Origin: Agromyces subbeticus DSM 16689 | GTDB lineage: Bacteria; Actinomycetota; Actinomycetes; Actinomycetales; Microbacteriaceae | DNA: 64,000 nt | Assembly: GCF_000421565.1 (NCBI RefSeq) | Contig: NZ_ATXG01000011.1 | Coordinates: 62,001-126,000, forward strand | Direction of reading: 5' to 3' | Shown: positions 43,911-52,629 of the stretch, piece after piece | Layout: every line of letters starts with the position of its first letter | Position numbering within the stretch: position 1 is the stretch's first letter | Translations under genes and position numbers: made by a program | Notes under the pieces: generated by a model | The model's database searches: none | Told to the model about the DNA's origin: nothing | The model's input: the letters and a program-made list of their open reading frames with translations, nothing else

Positions 43911-44787
43911 GCCTGAGTCCGAGCGTGCCGCCGGTTGGTACGACGACGAATCGGATGCCGCGCTGCTGCGCTACTGGGACGGCAGCGCCTGGAGCCCGCA
44001 CACGGCGCCGAAGCCCGCGGATGCCGCGCCGCGCCCGTTGCCCGCCGCCTCCGGCCCGACCGCCTCTTCGTCTGCTCCACCCGCTCCCCCGGCAGCGCCC
44101 CCGGCGCCCGTCTTCGTGCCTGCGGCGGCACCGCCGCCACGCTTCGGCTCCGGTTCGACCCCAGTTCCCGCCTTCGACGACATCGACGAGTCGACGACCG
44201 CCCGACCCGCGCGCGCCACCCCCGCCGCCGATGCAGCGACCGCAGCATCAGCACCGTTCGCGCCGGCGGCGCCGCCCGTCTTCCCGGGCACTGCGCCCGC
44301 GTTTCCGGGCGCGGCCGTGCCGCCGCCTCCGCCGGCCCCGGCGCTCGTCTTCCCGTCGCACACCCTGCCGGCTCCGCCGCCGCCCTACGGCGTCGAGGAG
44401 CAGACGACGGCACCCCTTCCTCCGGGGTACAGCGCCGACGCGGCATCCGGCCCGCAGTTCTCCTACGACGCCTACCGCTCGGCCGGTCGCACCTTCGTCG
44501 CGACCTGGCTCTTCGCCATGCTGCTCGGCTTCTGGGGCGCCGACCGCTTCTACCTCGGCAAGTACGGCACTGCGATCGCCAAGCTGCTGACCCTCGGCGG
44601 GCTCGGCATCTGGGTGCTCGTCGACCTGCTGCTCGTGCTCACGGGCGCGCAGCGCGATCGCGACGGCCGGGCGCTCGAGGGATACGAGGAGCACAAGCGC
44701 ATCGCCTGGATCGTGACCGGTGGGCTCGTGGCTCTCTCGTTGCTCTCGAGCATCGTGTCGACGACCGTCGGCCTGCTCGGGCGCTGA
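43900..44787 (+). CDS. DUF2510 and TM2 domain-containing protein
   Basis: A 295-residue protein. DUF2510 at the N-terminus (about 8-42: AAGWYDDESDAALLRYWDGSAWSPHTA) is a short tryptophan-rich module of actinobacterial surface-related proteins. A Pro/Ala-rich linker of about 150 residues follows, then a TM2 domain (about 200-255: ATWLFAMLLGFWGADRFYLGK, GTAIAKLLTLGGLGIWVLVDLLLVLTG) and a third helix at the end. The start is a GTG at 43900 with GAGAGGGG upstream, inside the end of the TauE/SafE gene, so the two are coupled. Function unknown. Confidence 0.88.
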   Translation: MSLEPESERAAGWYDDESDAALLRYWDGSAWSPHTAPKPADAAPRPLPAASGPTASSSAPPAPPAAPPAPVFVPAAAPPPRFGSGSTPVPAFDDIDESTTARPARATPAADAATAASAPFAPAAPPVFPGTAPAFPGAAVPPPPPAPALVFPSHTLPAPPPPYGVEEQTTAPLPPGYSADAASGPQFSYDAYRSAGRTFVATWLFAMLLGFWGADRFYLGKYGTAIAKLLTLGGLGIWVLVDLLLVLTGAQRDRDGRALEGYEEHKRIAWIVTGGLVALSLLSSIVSTTVGLLGR

Positions 44788-44813
44788 TCAGGCGCTGACG
44801 CGAGCGGTGCAGC

Positions 44814-46262
44814 TCAGGTGCACCAGTCGGAGAACCCGCCCGACATCGTCAGTACCGTGTGGCCGCTCGCGATCTCGACGACCGAGGTCATCGTCTCGGT
44901 GAACCCGGGATTGTCGGAGTAGCCGTCAGGGCGCCCGCTCTCGGCCGAGGCCGCGACGGCGACGTACTGTCCGTTGGGCGAGACGCAGTACTCGCGGATG
45001 ATGCTCGTCTCGCTCGCAGGCGCGTACACCTCGCGCAGTTCGCCCTCGTCGCCGACCTCGGCGAGCATCGACGTGCGAACGTTGCGATCGCCCTCGACCG
45101 CGAGCGCCACGAGCGAGATGAGGTACGTCGAGTCACGGTCGAGCATCGTGATCGGCCCGGGATAGACGTTCTCGGCGATGTCGGCGGAGGCCAGCTCGAG
45201 CGTCGTGGTGGTGCCGTCGGCCAGGTCGATGCGCGCGCCGCGATCGGGATCCGCGACGATCAGCTGCGAAGTGCCCGGCACGAAGCCGCGCAGCTCGGTG
45301 TGCACGCCGAGCGGTGACGCCGGCTGCTGGGTGATGACGTCGACCATGAAGACCGATTGCTCGAAGTCCTGCGCCACGAGCGAGGTCGTGCCCGGAACGA
45401 ACATCCACGACGAGACGTTCGACTTCTCGCCGTCGAGGCCGAGCACCGGCAGCAGGTCCATGCCGCCGTTCGGCGAGAGGTCGATCACGATGAGCTCGCT
45501 GTCGAATTCGCGCACGCCGTCGATCTCGGGCGAGCTGAGCACCAACGCGGCGAGCTGGTTGGTGGTCGAGACCGCGAGATCGCGAATCGAGGCGCCCCTG
45601 GGGATTCCGAACTGCTGCGGCTCGCCGTCGCGCGCATCGGTGACGAAGAGCAGGTTCGACCCGTCCTCCTCGATGGTCACGGCGAGCACCAGATCGCCGT
45701 GGTGGGCGAACTCCTGGATGCGCGGCGCCTCGAACACCGTCTCGGGGTCGCCGCCGTCGAGCGGCTTGCGCTGCACCACGTCGGGCTCGCCCTGGTCGCT
45801 GCGCCGCGTGAGCGTGTAGACGTCGACCCCGGGCGTCGTGAATTCGTATTCGATGGTCGACGGCGTGGGCTGCACCGCACCGACGACCCCGGGCACTCGC
45901 ACCGTGTAGTCGGTCGAATAGGCGAGCGGCGCATCGAAGGTGAGCATGATCGTGCGGTCGTCGATCTCGGCGGTCACCGCGGCTGCGGGCTCGACCGCGA
46001 TTCCGGTCTCGTCGATCGAGGCCACGGGCTGGTTGACCTCGAGGGTGAGTCTCTGCCCGGCGAGCACTGTCGTGCGCTGCACATCGAGTTGCGCGTCGTT
46101 CAGCCGCGGGCCCTGGGTGATGTTCGCGAACGCGAACGCTCCAGCCGCGAGCGCGAGCACCGCGATGCTGCCGGCCAGCCGCCGCGCGAATGTATTTGCC
46201 CGCGCGGCACCGGGCTCGTCGGTCGGCCGCGCGTCAGAGGACAACTGCGTGTCAGTAGACAT
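44814..46262 (-). CDS. Membrane-anchored beta-propeller-like protein
   Basis: A 482-residue protein with an N-terminal membrane segment (about 30-50, AGSIAVLALAAGAFAFANI) and the rest outside. Residues about 60-145 read as a bacterial Ig-like domain (VLAGQRLTLEVNQPVASI, IMLTFDAPLAYSTDYTVRVPG). The remaining 330 residues show repeated strands typical of a WD40/YncE-like propeller (GTSQLIVADPDRGARIDLADG, REYCVSPNGQYVAVAAS). It is the third gene of an operon: its start overlaps the end of the TIGR03943 gene by 11 bases. A role in the metal-related function of that operon is possible but not shown. Confidence 0.78.
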   Translation of the reverse strand: MSTDTQLSSDARPTDEPGAARANTFARRLAGSIAVLALAAGAFAFANITQGPRLNDAQLDVQRTTVLAGQRLTLEVNQPVASIDETGIAVEPAAAVTAEIDDRTIMLTFDAPLAYSTDYTVRVPGVVGAVQPTPSTIEYEFTTPGVDVYTLTRRSDQGEPDVVQRKPLDGGDPETVFEAPRIQEFAHHGDLVLAVTIEEDGSNLLFVTDARDGEPQQFGIPRGASIRDLAVSTTNQLAALVLSSPEIDGVREFDSELIVIDLSPNGGMDLLPVLGLDGEKSNVSSWMFVPGTTSLVAQDFEQSVFMVDVITQQPASPLGVHTELRGFVPGTSQLIVADPDRGARIDLADGTTTTLELASADIAENVYPGPITMLDRDSTYLISLVALAVEGDRNVRTSMLAEVGDEGELREVYAPASETSIIREYCVSPNGQYVAVAASAESGRPDGYSDNPGFTETMTSVVEIASGHTVLTMSGGFSDWCT

Positions 46263-47061
46263 AGGGATCGCTCGGCTCCTCGATGCGCTCGAGTTCCTCG
46301 GGCACCAGCACGAGTGGATCGGTTCCCGTCTGCGCCGGGTTCGCGGCCAGTGCTCCGGATGCCTCGACCCATTGATCAGCCTCGTAGTCGTCTTGCCAGC
46401 CGGGCAGGTAGACCGGCACTCCGACCGGCTGGGCGTCGATGGCGCAATGGGTCACGACGAACCGCGTGATGAAGAAGACGTTCTCGGAGTCCTCGGCCGA
46501 GGCGAGCACGAATCCGCTCGCAGTGACGGGGGTGCCGGTGTAGGCGTCGACGTCGGGGTTCTGTCGAAGCAGGACAGCCCAGTCCTTCACGGTGAAGCTC
46601 GAGGTGTCGGCGCCGACGAGGGTGGTGCCTCCCTGGTTGATCGCCGAGGTGTCGCTGTTGATGCTGCGCTGGGCGGCGACCGCCGAGGTCAGCGTCGCCG
46701 GCGGGAGCACGAGGAGCGCCAGGGTCGCGCCGACGACGATCATCGCCGCCAGCGCGGTACGGATCTTGCCGGGCGGTGTCGACGATGCGTGCTCGTGCTC
46801 GTGCTCGTGCTCGTGCAGCTTGCCGTGAGGCACGGGCGATGCGGCATCTGCCTCGCTCACATGCTCGTCGTCGAGCGGGGGGAAGGCGAACGCGGCGACC
46901 ACGAATACGGCTCCGATGCTCGCCATGAGGATCGCGAACCACGAGGTGTCGGGATTGATGTAGAGCCCGAGCTGGCCGGTCAACGCGAGCCAGACCGTGG
47001 CGACGATGCCGACGAGGGCGAGCACGACGCCCTGCCAGCGCGCGATGAGTCGTCTACGCAA
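46252..47061 (-). CDS. TIGR03943 family putative permease subunit
   Basis: A 269-residue protein of the TIGR03943/DUF1980 family, nearly always encoded next to an UPF0718-type permease, as here. Helices at about 8-28, 40-60 and 103-125; the C-terminal 140 residues face outside and hold the conserved FVVTHCAIDAQPVGVPVYLPG motif with one Cys. A cytoplasmic or exposed loop HGKLHEHEHEHEHA is His-rich and likely binds zinc or copper. The apparent start is a TTG at 47061, overlapping the permease stop by eight bases, so translation is probably coupled. Confidence 0.85.
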   Translation of the reverse strand: MRRRLIARWQGVVLALVGIVATVWLALTGQLGLYINPDTSWFAILMASIGAVFVVAAFAFPPLDDEHVSEADAASPVPHGKLHEHEHEHEHASSTPPGKIRTALAAMIVVGATLALLVLPPATLTSAVAAQRSINSDTSAINQGGTTLVGADTSSFTVKDWAVLLRQNPDVDAYTGTPVTASGFVLASAEDSENVFFITRFVVTHCAIDAQPVGVPVYLPGWQDDYEADQWVEASGALAANPAQTGTDPLVLVPEELERIEEPSDPYVY

Positions 47062-48139
47062 GGGTGTTCACCGCCAATCCGAGTGCTGCACTCGCGAGAC
47101 CCACCACGACCGTGACCTGCACCAGGGTCTTGGCCGTGAACGTCGTGCGCATGAGCGCGAGCATCTTGACGTCGATCATCGGCCCGAACACGAGGAAGGC
47201 GACGATCGCGCCCGGCATGAAGGTCGAGCCGAACGCGAGGATGAAGAACGCGTCGACGTTCGAGCAGATCGCGACGACGAAGGCGAGCGCCATGAGCGCG
47301 AACACCGAGAGGATCGGGTTCTGGCCGAGCGTCAGGAGCACGTCTCGGGAGACCGCGACCTGGATGAGGCCGGCGACCGCCGACCCCACGAAGAGCGCCG
47401 GCAGCATCGCCCCGGTCTCCTTCGCGAACATGTCGACGCTGCGCCGGCTGCGCGTGGCCGGCACCTCGTCGTGGGCATGGGCGCAACTCGCCTGGAACTT
47501 CGGGGTGAGCAGGCTCATCGGGCTCGGGTGCCGACTGTAGATCCAGCCGATGAGGTTCGCGATGACGAAGCCGCCGAGGATGCGCGAGACGAGGATGCCG
47601 TCGGACCAGCCGAACGCCTGATACGTCGTGATGATCGTGACCGGGTTGAGGATCGGCGCTGCGAGGAGGAACGTCATCGACTCCCCGACGGTCAGCCCGC
47701 GCATGATCAGCCCGCGAGTGAGGGGCACGTTGCCGCACTCGCAGACGGGCAGCAGCACTCCGAGGAGCGAGAGCGTCACTCGCCGCACCACCGCATTCTT
47801 CGGCAGGTGGCGCAGCAGGAACCCATCGGGCAGCCAGACCTGCACCCCGATCGAGAGCAGGATGCCGAGGAAGACGAACGGCAGGCTCTCGATGATGACG
47901 CTGATCGAGAGGGTGAAGAAGTCTTGCACCGTGTTCGAGAGCACATCGCCGAGCGCCTCGGGTGCGAAGACGCGGATGCCGAAGAAGAGCAGCACGAGGC
48001 CGAGACCGAGCGCGAGACCGAGGCCCGCGCGGCCGCGCGGCCGCTCGAGGCGACCGTGATGGTGCTGGTGCCCCGGCGCGTGCGGTCGCGACGGAGATCG
48101 CGGTGCGCGGCGCGGATCACGGAGCTGGGGGCGACTCAT
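47054..48139 (-). CDS. UPF0718-type permease (metal efflux-like)
   Basis: A 361-residue membrane protein of the ArsP/DUF318 permease family with eight or more helices. After a His-rich cytoplasmic N-terminus (PGHQHHHGR) come FLGILLSIGVQVWLP and LLPVCECGNVPLTRGLIMRG, where the Cys-x-Cys pair marks the group linked to copper, zinc or arsenical export. APILNPVTIITTY and ICSNVDAFFILAF form the second half. It starts the operon continued by TIGR03943 and the propeller protein. Only five bases separate it from the sigma factor gene, but TACGCT seven bases before the ATG suggests its own leaderless transcript. Confidence 0.88.
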   Translation of the reverse strand: MSRPQLRDPRRAPRSPSRPHAPGHQHHHGRLERPRGRAGLGLALGLGLVLLFFGIRVFAPEALGDVLSNTVQDFFTLSISVIIESLPFVFLGILLSIGVQVWLPDGFLLRHLPKNAVVRRVTLSLLGVLLPVCECGNVPLTRGLIMRGLTVGESMTFLLAAPILNPVTIITTYQAFGWSDGILVSRILGGFVIANLIGWIYSRHPSPMSLLTPKFQASCAHAHDEVPATRSRRSVDMFAKETGAMLPALFVGSAVAGLIQVAVSRDVLLTLGQNPILSVFALMALAFVVAICSNVDAFFILAFGSTFMPGAIVAFLVFGPMIDVKMLALMRTTFTAKTLVQVTVVVGLASAALGLAVNTLA

Positions 48140-48144
48140 CGGGT

Positions 48145-49395
48145 CTAGCGTAGACGTTCGGCCTTGGCGGCGAGATAGCGCTGCTCGGGCCCGTTGAGTG
48201 TGCGGCGAGCCGCTTCGGCGAACGCGAGCGATGCGGCATCCGTCGCCCCCGACCGCTCGAGCAGGTGGGCGCGCACCGCCCAGGTGCGGTGATGCTCGGC
48301 GAGCGCGGTGCCACCGGCCGCCGACTCGGATGCCTCGAGCTCGGCGAGCCCGGCTGCTGGTCCCTCGACCATGGCGAGTGCGACGATGCGACCGAGCGCG
48401 ACCATGGGCCCCGGCGCGAGGTGGTCGAGCAGTGCGTAGAGGCCGAGGATCTCGATCCAGTCGGTCTCGGCGCTCGACGGCGCCTCGTCGTGCACCGCGG
48501 CGATCGCCGCCTGCACCTGGTACGGCCCGATCGGCGCGCGGTCGAGCACCGCCGTGACGAGCGCGACGCCCTCGTCGATCATGTCGTGGTTCCAGCGGGT
48601 TCGATCCTGCTCGTCGAGCGGCACGAGGCCGCCCGAGCCGTCGGAGCGCGCGGCCCGTCGCGCGTCGGTCAGGAGCATGAGGGCGAGCAGGCCCGTGGTC
48701 TCCCCCGAGGCATCGGGCCCCGACGCCTGCAGCTGCCGCGTGAGCCGGATCGCCTCGGCCGAGAGGTCGACCCGTGCGAGCTCGTCGCCCGAACTCGCCG
48801 TGTGGCCCTCGGTGAAGATGAGGTAGAGCACCTGCCGCAGAGCGGCGAGTCGCTCGTCGAGCTCGGTCGGCTGCGGCATCCGGAACCCGTCGCCGCTCGC
48901 CCGGATGCGCGCCTTCGCGCGCGAGATGCGCTGCGCGATCGTGGCCTCGGGCAGGAACAGGGCCCGCCCGATCTCGGCCGTGGTCAGGCCGCCGACTGCG
49001 CGCAGCGTGAGTGCGAGTTGCGCGGGCCGCCCGAGTGCGGGGTGGCAGCACAGTAGAAAGAGCGTGAGCGTGTCGTCGACCGCGGCGACCGGCGCCGCAT
49101 CGACGGGCTCGAGATCGACGGCGTGCGACTCACGGCGGCGCCGGGCGACATCCGACCGCACCTCGTCGATGTAGCGTCGCGAGCCGACCCGCACGAGCCA
49201 CGCCCGCGGACTGTCGGGCAACCCTTCGCGCGGCCACTGGCTCGCGGCAGCGATGAGGGCCTCCTGCATGGCGTCTTCGCACGCGGCGAAGTCGCCGTAG
49301 CGCCGCACGAGCACCGCGAGCGCCGACGGTGCGGCGGCTCGCAGTGCCCGTACGGCCTCGGCCTCAGCCCCAGCCCCGGCCTCAGCCCGAGACAT
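48145..49395 (-). CDS. ECF sigma factor, SigJ/ECF42-like with long C-terminal domain
   Basis: A 416-residue sigma factor, much longer than ordinary ECF sigmas (about 180). Region 2 (about 20-90: LVRRYGDFAACEDAMQEALIAAASQWPREGLPDSPRAWLVRVGSRRYIDEVRS) and region 4 (about 110-165: LTLRAVGGLTTAEIGRALFLPEATIAQRISRAKARIR) precede a 240-residue helical C-terminal domain beginning DERLAALRQVLYLIFTEGHTASSGDELAR. This build, together with a DGPF (YCII-like) gene just upstream, defines the ECF42 group, which has no anti-sigma factor and is controlled through its own C-terminal domain. The DGPF gene ends six bases before it. Confidence 0.92.
   Translation of the reverse strand: MSRAEAGAGAEAEAVRALRAAAPSALAVLVRRYGDFAACEDAMQEALIAAASQWPREGLPDSPRAWLVRVGSRRYIDEVRSDVARRRRESHAVDLEPVDAAPVAAVDDTLTLFLLCCHPALGRPAQLALTLRAVGGLTTAEIGRALFLPEATIAQRISRAKARIRASGDGFRMPQPTELDERLAALRQVLYLIFTEGHTASSGDELARVDLSAEAIRLTRQLQASGPDASGETTGLLALMLLTDARRAARSDGSGGLVPLDEQDRTRWNHDMIDEGVALVTAVLDRAPIGPYQVQAAIAAVHDEAPSSAETDWIEILGLYALLDHLAPGPMVALGRIVALAMVEGPAAGLAELEASESAAGGTALAEHHRTWAVRAHLLERSGATDAASLAFAEAARRTLNGPEQRYLAAKAERLR
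48147..48152 (-). promoter_or_regulatory. -10 element for a leaderless permease transcript
   Basis: TACGCT on the minus strand ends seven bases before the permease ATG at 48139 and overlaps the last codons of the sigma gene. Confidence 0.4.
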
Positions 49396-49401
49396 CCGTC
49401 G

Positions 49402-49776
49402 TCACACGTCGGAGCCCGAGGCCATCTCGAGCACCGGCCGAACCTCGACGAGGCCGAACTGCGCCTCGGGGAACCGGCCCGCGATCTCGACGGCGCGCGC
49501 CTCGCTCTCGCAATCGACGAGGTAGAAGCCGGCGAGCAGCTCCTTCGTCTCGGCGAACGGGCCGTCGCTCGCGACCGTGCCGCTGTCGCTGTGCGTCACG
49601 CGCTTGGCGAGGGAGGCGTCGGCGAGCGCCTCGCCGGCGACGAACTCGCCGCTCGACACGAGCTCGTTGCTGATGCCCTCGTAGTACGCGTAGCCCTCGG
49701 CCTGCTCTTCGGGCGTGAAGCCCTCCCACACCGCGCGCGATGCGGGGTTGCTGTAGATCTGGATCAGGTACTTCAT
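49402..49776 (-). CDS. YCII-related (DGPF domain) protein, ECF42 partner
   Basis: A 124-residue ferredoxin-like dimeric protein. MKYLIQIYSNPASR at the start and SDGPFAETKELLAGFYLVDCES in the middle are the signature of DGPF proteins, which are conserved neighbours and main targets of ECF42 sigma factors. Their biochemical role is not known; the fold resembles YciI and could bind a small ligand. The start at 49776 has AAGGAGCG upstream. It is the first gene of the pair with the sigma factor and divergent from the YbdK-type gene. Confidence 0.92.
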   Translation of the reverse strand: MKYLIQIYSNPASRAVWEGFTPEEQAEGYAYYEGISNELVSSGEFVAGEALADASLAKRVTHSDSGTVASDGPFAETKELLAGFYLVDCESEARAVEIAGRFPEAQFGLVEVRPVLEMASGSDV

Positions 49777-49912
49777 CGGAATCGCTCCTTCGATCTCGGG
49801 AGGCGGAATCGCGCTCCCATCAGTATGTCGAGGCTGCGCTCTCGATCTCGACGATCTGCTCGCCGAGACTGGCCGAGTCTCAGCAGCAGAACTGCGCGGC
49901 CGTGCCAAGGGC

Positions 49913-49941
49913 TTGACACCCCTCGGCGCGATGAGCAGAGT
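49913..49941 (+). promoter_or_regulatory. Promoter of the YbdK-type ligase gene
   Basis: TTGACA (49913-49918) and CAGAGT (49936-49941) are 17 bases apart. Transcription would begin near 49948, about 22 bases before the ATG, leaving room for the GAGGGGG binding site. Confidence 0.55.
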
Positions 49942-49969
49942 TCGGAATGAACGTGAGGGGGCGACTGCG

Positions 49970-51094
49970 ATGACGACGCAAACCACGACGTTCGGCATCG
50001 AGGAGGAGTTCGTCTTCCTCGAGGCCGAGAACCTGCGCCCCGCGGATGTCGGTGCGCGCGCGTTCCAAGACCTCACCGCCCGACCGGGATTGCAGCCGCT
50101 GACGCACCGCGAGTTCCTCGCTGCGCAGGTGGAGCACGCCTCGGCCGTCTTCACGTCGATGAGCGAAGCGCAGACGGCGCTCGTCGATTTTCGCCGCGAG
50201 CTGGTCGATGCGGCAGCGCACCTCGGGGTCGTCGTCGCGAGTGTCGGCACGCCGCCGGATGCGCCGCCGTTCCCGACGGTCTCCGAGCTGCCCCGCTACC
50301 TGCGCATCGTCGACGACATGGGTGGGGTGATCGCGGACCATCAGATCCAGGGGTTGCATGTGCACGTCGGCGTGCCAGATCGCGATGCCGGCATTCGGGC
50401 GCTCAATGCGTGTCGCACGTGGCTGCCGCTGTTGTCGGCGATGACCGGCAACTCGCCGATCTGGCGCGGGTACGACACCGGGTTCGAGAGCTGGCGCAAC
50501 GTCACCCAGCGTCGGTGGACGACGACGGGGTGCCCGCCGATCTTCCGTGACGGCGCCGACTACGACCGCAGGCTCGAACGGCTCATCGGCATCGGGGGCA
50601 TGAAGGACCGCGCGATCATCATGTGGAATGCGCGGCTCTCGACCCACGTGCCGACGATCGAGTTCCGCATCTTCGATGCGCAGCTCGAGGCGTGGTCGTC
50701 GGTGCTGCTGGCGGCGATCTGTCGTGCCTTCGTCGCGTGCGTGCTCGACGAGCGGTTCAATCGTGCCGACGCCGTGCAGCCCGTGAGCGGGGCGGAACCC
50801 GGCCCCGAGTTGCTGAACGCGTCGCTGCTCCACTCCGCGCACACCGGGCTCAGCGCCGAGGTGCTCGATCCACTGCTCGCCGAACTGCGGCCGGCCGAAG
50901 AGACGCTCGAGCGCGTGATCCGCGTCTTGGAGCCCGCCCTCGAGGACGCCGGCGATCTCGAACTCGTGCGCGACGGCGTCGCCCGGTTGCTGCGCGAGGG
51001 CACGGGCGCGGCGCGGCAGCGCGCGGCGTTCGCTGCGGGCGGGGTCGACGGATTGCGAGAGCTGTACGAGCGGAGCCTCACGGCCGACGCGTGA
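49970..51094 (+). CDS. YbdK family carboxylate-amine ligase (glutamate-cysteine ligase 2-like)
   Basis: A 374-residue ATP-grasp-like enzyme of the GCS2 family. FGIEEEFVFLEAENL at the start supplies the metal-binding acids, DHQIQGLHVHVGVPD the conserved His-x-His, and ITMWNARLSTH-like IIMWNARLSTHVPTIEFRIFD the C-terminal active-site strand. E. coli YbdK has weak gamma-glutamylcysteine synthetase activity; actinobacteria use mycothiol, so the true product may be another amide. The start at 49970 has GAGGGGG upstream, and a -35/-10 pair precedes it. Divergent from the ECF42/DGPF pair. Confidence 0.92.
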   Translation: MTTQTTTFGIEEEFVFLEAENLRPADVGARAFQDLTARPGLQPLTHREFLAAQVEHASAVFTSMSEAQTALVDFRRELVDAAAHLGVVVASVGTPPDAPPFPTVSELPRYLRIVDDMGGVIADHQIQGLHVHVGVPDRDAGIRALNACRTWLPLLSAMTGNSPIWRGYDTGFESWRNVTQRRWTTTGCPPIFRDGADYDRRLERLIGIGGMKDRAIIMWNARLSTHVPTIEFRIFDAQLEAWSSVLLAAICRAFVACVLDERFNRADAVQPVSGAEPGPELLNASLLHSAHTGLSAEVLDPLLAELRPAEETLERVIRVLEPALEDAGDLELVRDGVARLLREGTGAARQRAAFAAGGVDGLRELYERSLTADA

Positions 51095-51147
51095 GGCGCG
51101 CGCGATCTCGGGGCTCGCGGTACGTCGCAAGCACTGCGCGACGGAGT

Positions 51148-52005
51148 TCAGCAGCCGGGGCCGGAGGGGTTGGCCCGGCAGTCGCCGTTCGTGAGCACGG
51201 TGTCGAACTCCCCGACGAGCACGCGTTGCGGGTCGCCCGCCACCGCGAGGGTGCCCGCGATTGCGCGCCAGCCGGATCCCGCGAAGCGGTACTCGGCGCG
51301 AAGCACGACCTCGAGCGTCACGGTGTACTCGCCGGATTCGGCAAAGATGTGGCTCGTGTCGGTCGGCGTGAACTCGCGCTGCCCGAGGGCCGTCCAGGTT
51401 GCGCCGGGCGCAGTTCGATCGATCACGGCGCCGTCGCTGTGCGTCCAGCGGTACCCGACGGGCGTGAACCGCACATCGGCCGGCTGGCCGAGCAGTGTGC
51501 CCGACACGACCTGGGCGGATGCCGCGGCCACGAAGTTCGCCGGAAGATCTTCGACCGCCCAGCCGCCCGGCTCCATGTCGCTGCCGGGCTTCGCCGGTAC
51601 GAACGACGCGATGTCGCGGAGGGTCACGATGACAGCGGGTGTCGGGGCCTGAGGATCAGGCGCCGGCTCCGCCGCCGGTGGCCCGGCGCATAACGCGGTG
51701 TTCAAGGGGCTGCAGAACTCTGGAAGCTTCGGGTCGGCATCCAGGTTGCCCGAGTCGGACTCCGAAACATTATCGTCCTCGTCCTCGTCGAGTACGAGCT
51801 CTGGGCTCTCGGGCTCTTCGTCTCCGACTCCCGAAATTCCTTCCAATATCGCCTCGGCTTGACCGACGGAGCCTGAAACACCGCTCGGGCAACCGACATA
51901 GCCAACAGCAGGGCTGCAGGCGATCGCCGGAGATACGCCAAGCGTTAGTGCCGCCAACGCGCCAATAACGACCCCGGCCGTCAGCAGAAGTCGTCGCCTG
52001 GCCAC
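51148..52005 (-). CDS. Secreted PKD-like domain protein
   Basis: A 285-residue exported protein. The signal peptide (about 1-30) ends near SPAIACS, and Cys residues in the mature N-terminus may form disulfides. An acidic stretch (about 60-90, LVLDEDEDDNVSESDSG) precedes a Pro-rich linker and a PKD/Ig-like C-terminal half (FTPVGYRWTHSDGAVIDR, HIFAESGEYTVTLEVVLRAEYRF). It overlaps by 25 bases the lipoprotein gene upstream and is the second of the pair. The N-terminal third has noticeably lower GC than neighbours. Function unknown; probably a surface protein. Confidence 0.78.
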   Translation of the reverse strand: MARRRLLLTAGVVIGALAALTLGVSPAIACSPAVGYVGCPSGVSGSVGQAEAILEGISGVGDEEPESPELVLDEDEDDNVSESDSGNLDADPKLPEFCSPLNTALCAGPPAAEPAPDPQAPTPAVIVTLRDIASFVPAKPGSDMEPGGWAVEDLPANFVAAASAQVVSGTLLGQPADVRFTPVGYRWTHSDGAVIDRTAPGATWTALGQREFTPTDTSHIFAESGEYTVTLEVVLRAEYRFAGSGWRAIAGTLAVAGDPQRVLVGEFDTVLTNGDCRANPSGPGC

Positions 52006-52568
52006 AGTTCAACTCCATTGACGAGCAAATTGTCAGCGCCATCCTTGCTCACTAGATCGGCTACCAATGGCGTGCGCAGCTGACGATCGGCTGGCGTTAC
52101 ATCCACACCGGCTGCATCGATCACACGCACACCAGAGACGTCACGACAGACATATAGCGTGACGCTCACCCGATCCGCTCCGCCGGAGTGCTCGGCGAGC
52201 CTAAACGAATCAAGTGAAGCAGATCCGGTGATGCGGAGCCCGAGTTCCTGATACTGCGCAAACTCCTCCAGCAAGCCCGGCATGTATTCAGAAGTAACGG
52301 ACCGTTCGATCCGCTCGGGTTCGATTCCGCCTTCCGCAGCTATCGTCTGCGAGAGTTCCTCAAAGGCTGTGTACGCCGCGACCGCCGCCGCCAGCGCCTC
52401 CTCATCCGTCGCGAAGATCGGCTCCGCGGCATCCGTCGAAGCGCTCGGTGTCGGCGACGGCTCGCCGCCGCCCGTGCACCCGCTCAATAACAGCACGAGG
52501 GCACCGCCCGCGGCGAGCGCGGTGAGCGCACATCGGCGAGGATGCTTCGCGAGCCGGGAGAAGGACAT
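51981..52568 (-). CDS. Putative lipoprotein of unknown function
   Basis: A 195-residue protein with a type II signal peptide: basic start, hydrophobic ALTALAAGGALVLL and lipobox LSGC (Cys near residue 31), then a Ser/Thr/Pro linker. The mature part, about 50-195, looks like an NTF2-like or tetrameric alpha+beta domain (DEEALAAAVAAYTAFEELSQ, DRVSVTLYVCRDVSGVRVIDAAG), as in many small actinobacterial lipoproteins. The start at 52568 is the only one giving a proper signal sequence. GC content drops over 52000-52400 compared with the rest of the window. Coupled with the PKD-like gene downstream. Confidence 0.78.
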   Translation of the reverse strand: MSFSRLAKHPRRCALTALAAGGALVLLLSGCTGGGEPSPTPSASTDAAEPIFATDEEALAAAVAAYTAFEELSQTIAAEGGIEPERIERSVTSEYMPGLLEEFAQYQELGLRITGSASLDSFRLAEHSGGADRVSVTLYVCRDVSGVRVIDAAGVDVTPADRQLRTPLVADLVSKDGADNLLVNGVELWPGDDFC

Positions 52569-52629
52569 GGCGTTCACCCTAAGCGAGCCGAGACAGCGAT
52601 CGGGCGGGTTATCCACAGGCCGCGCACCT

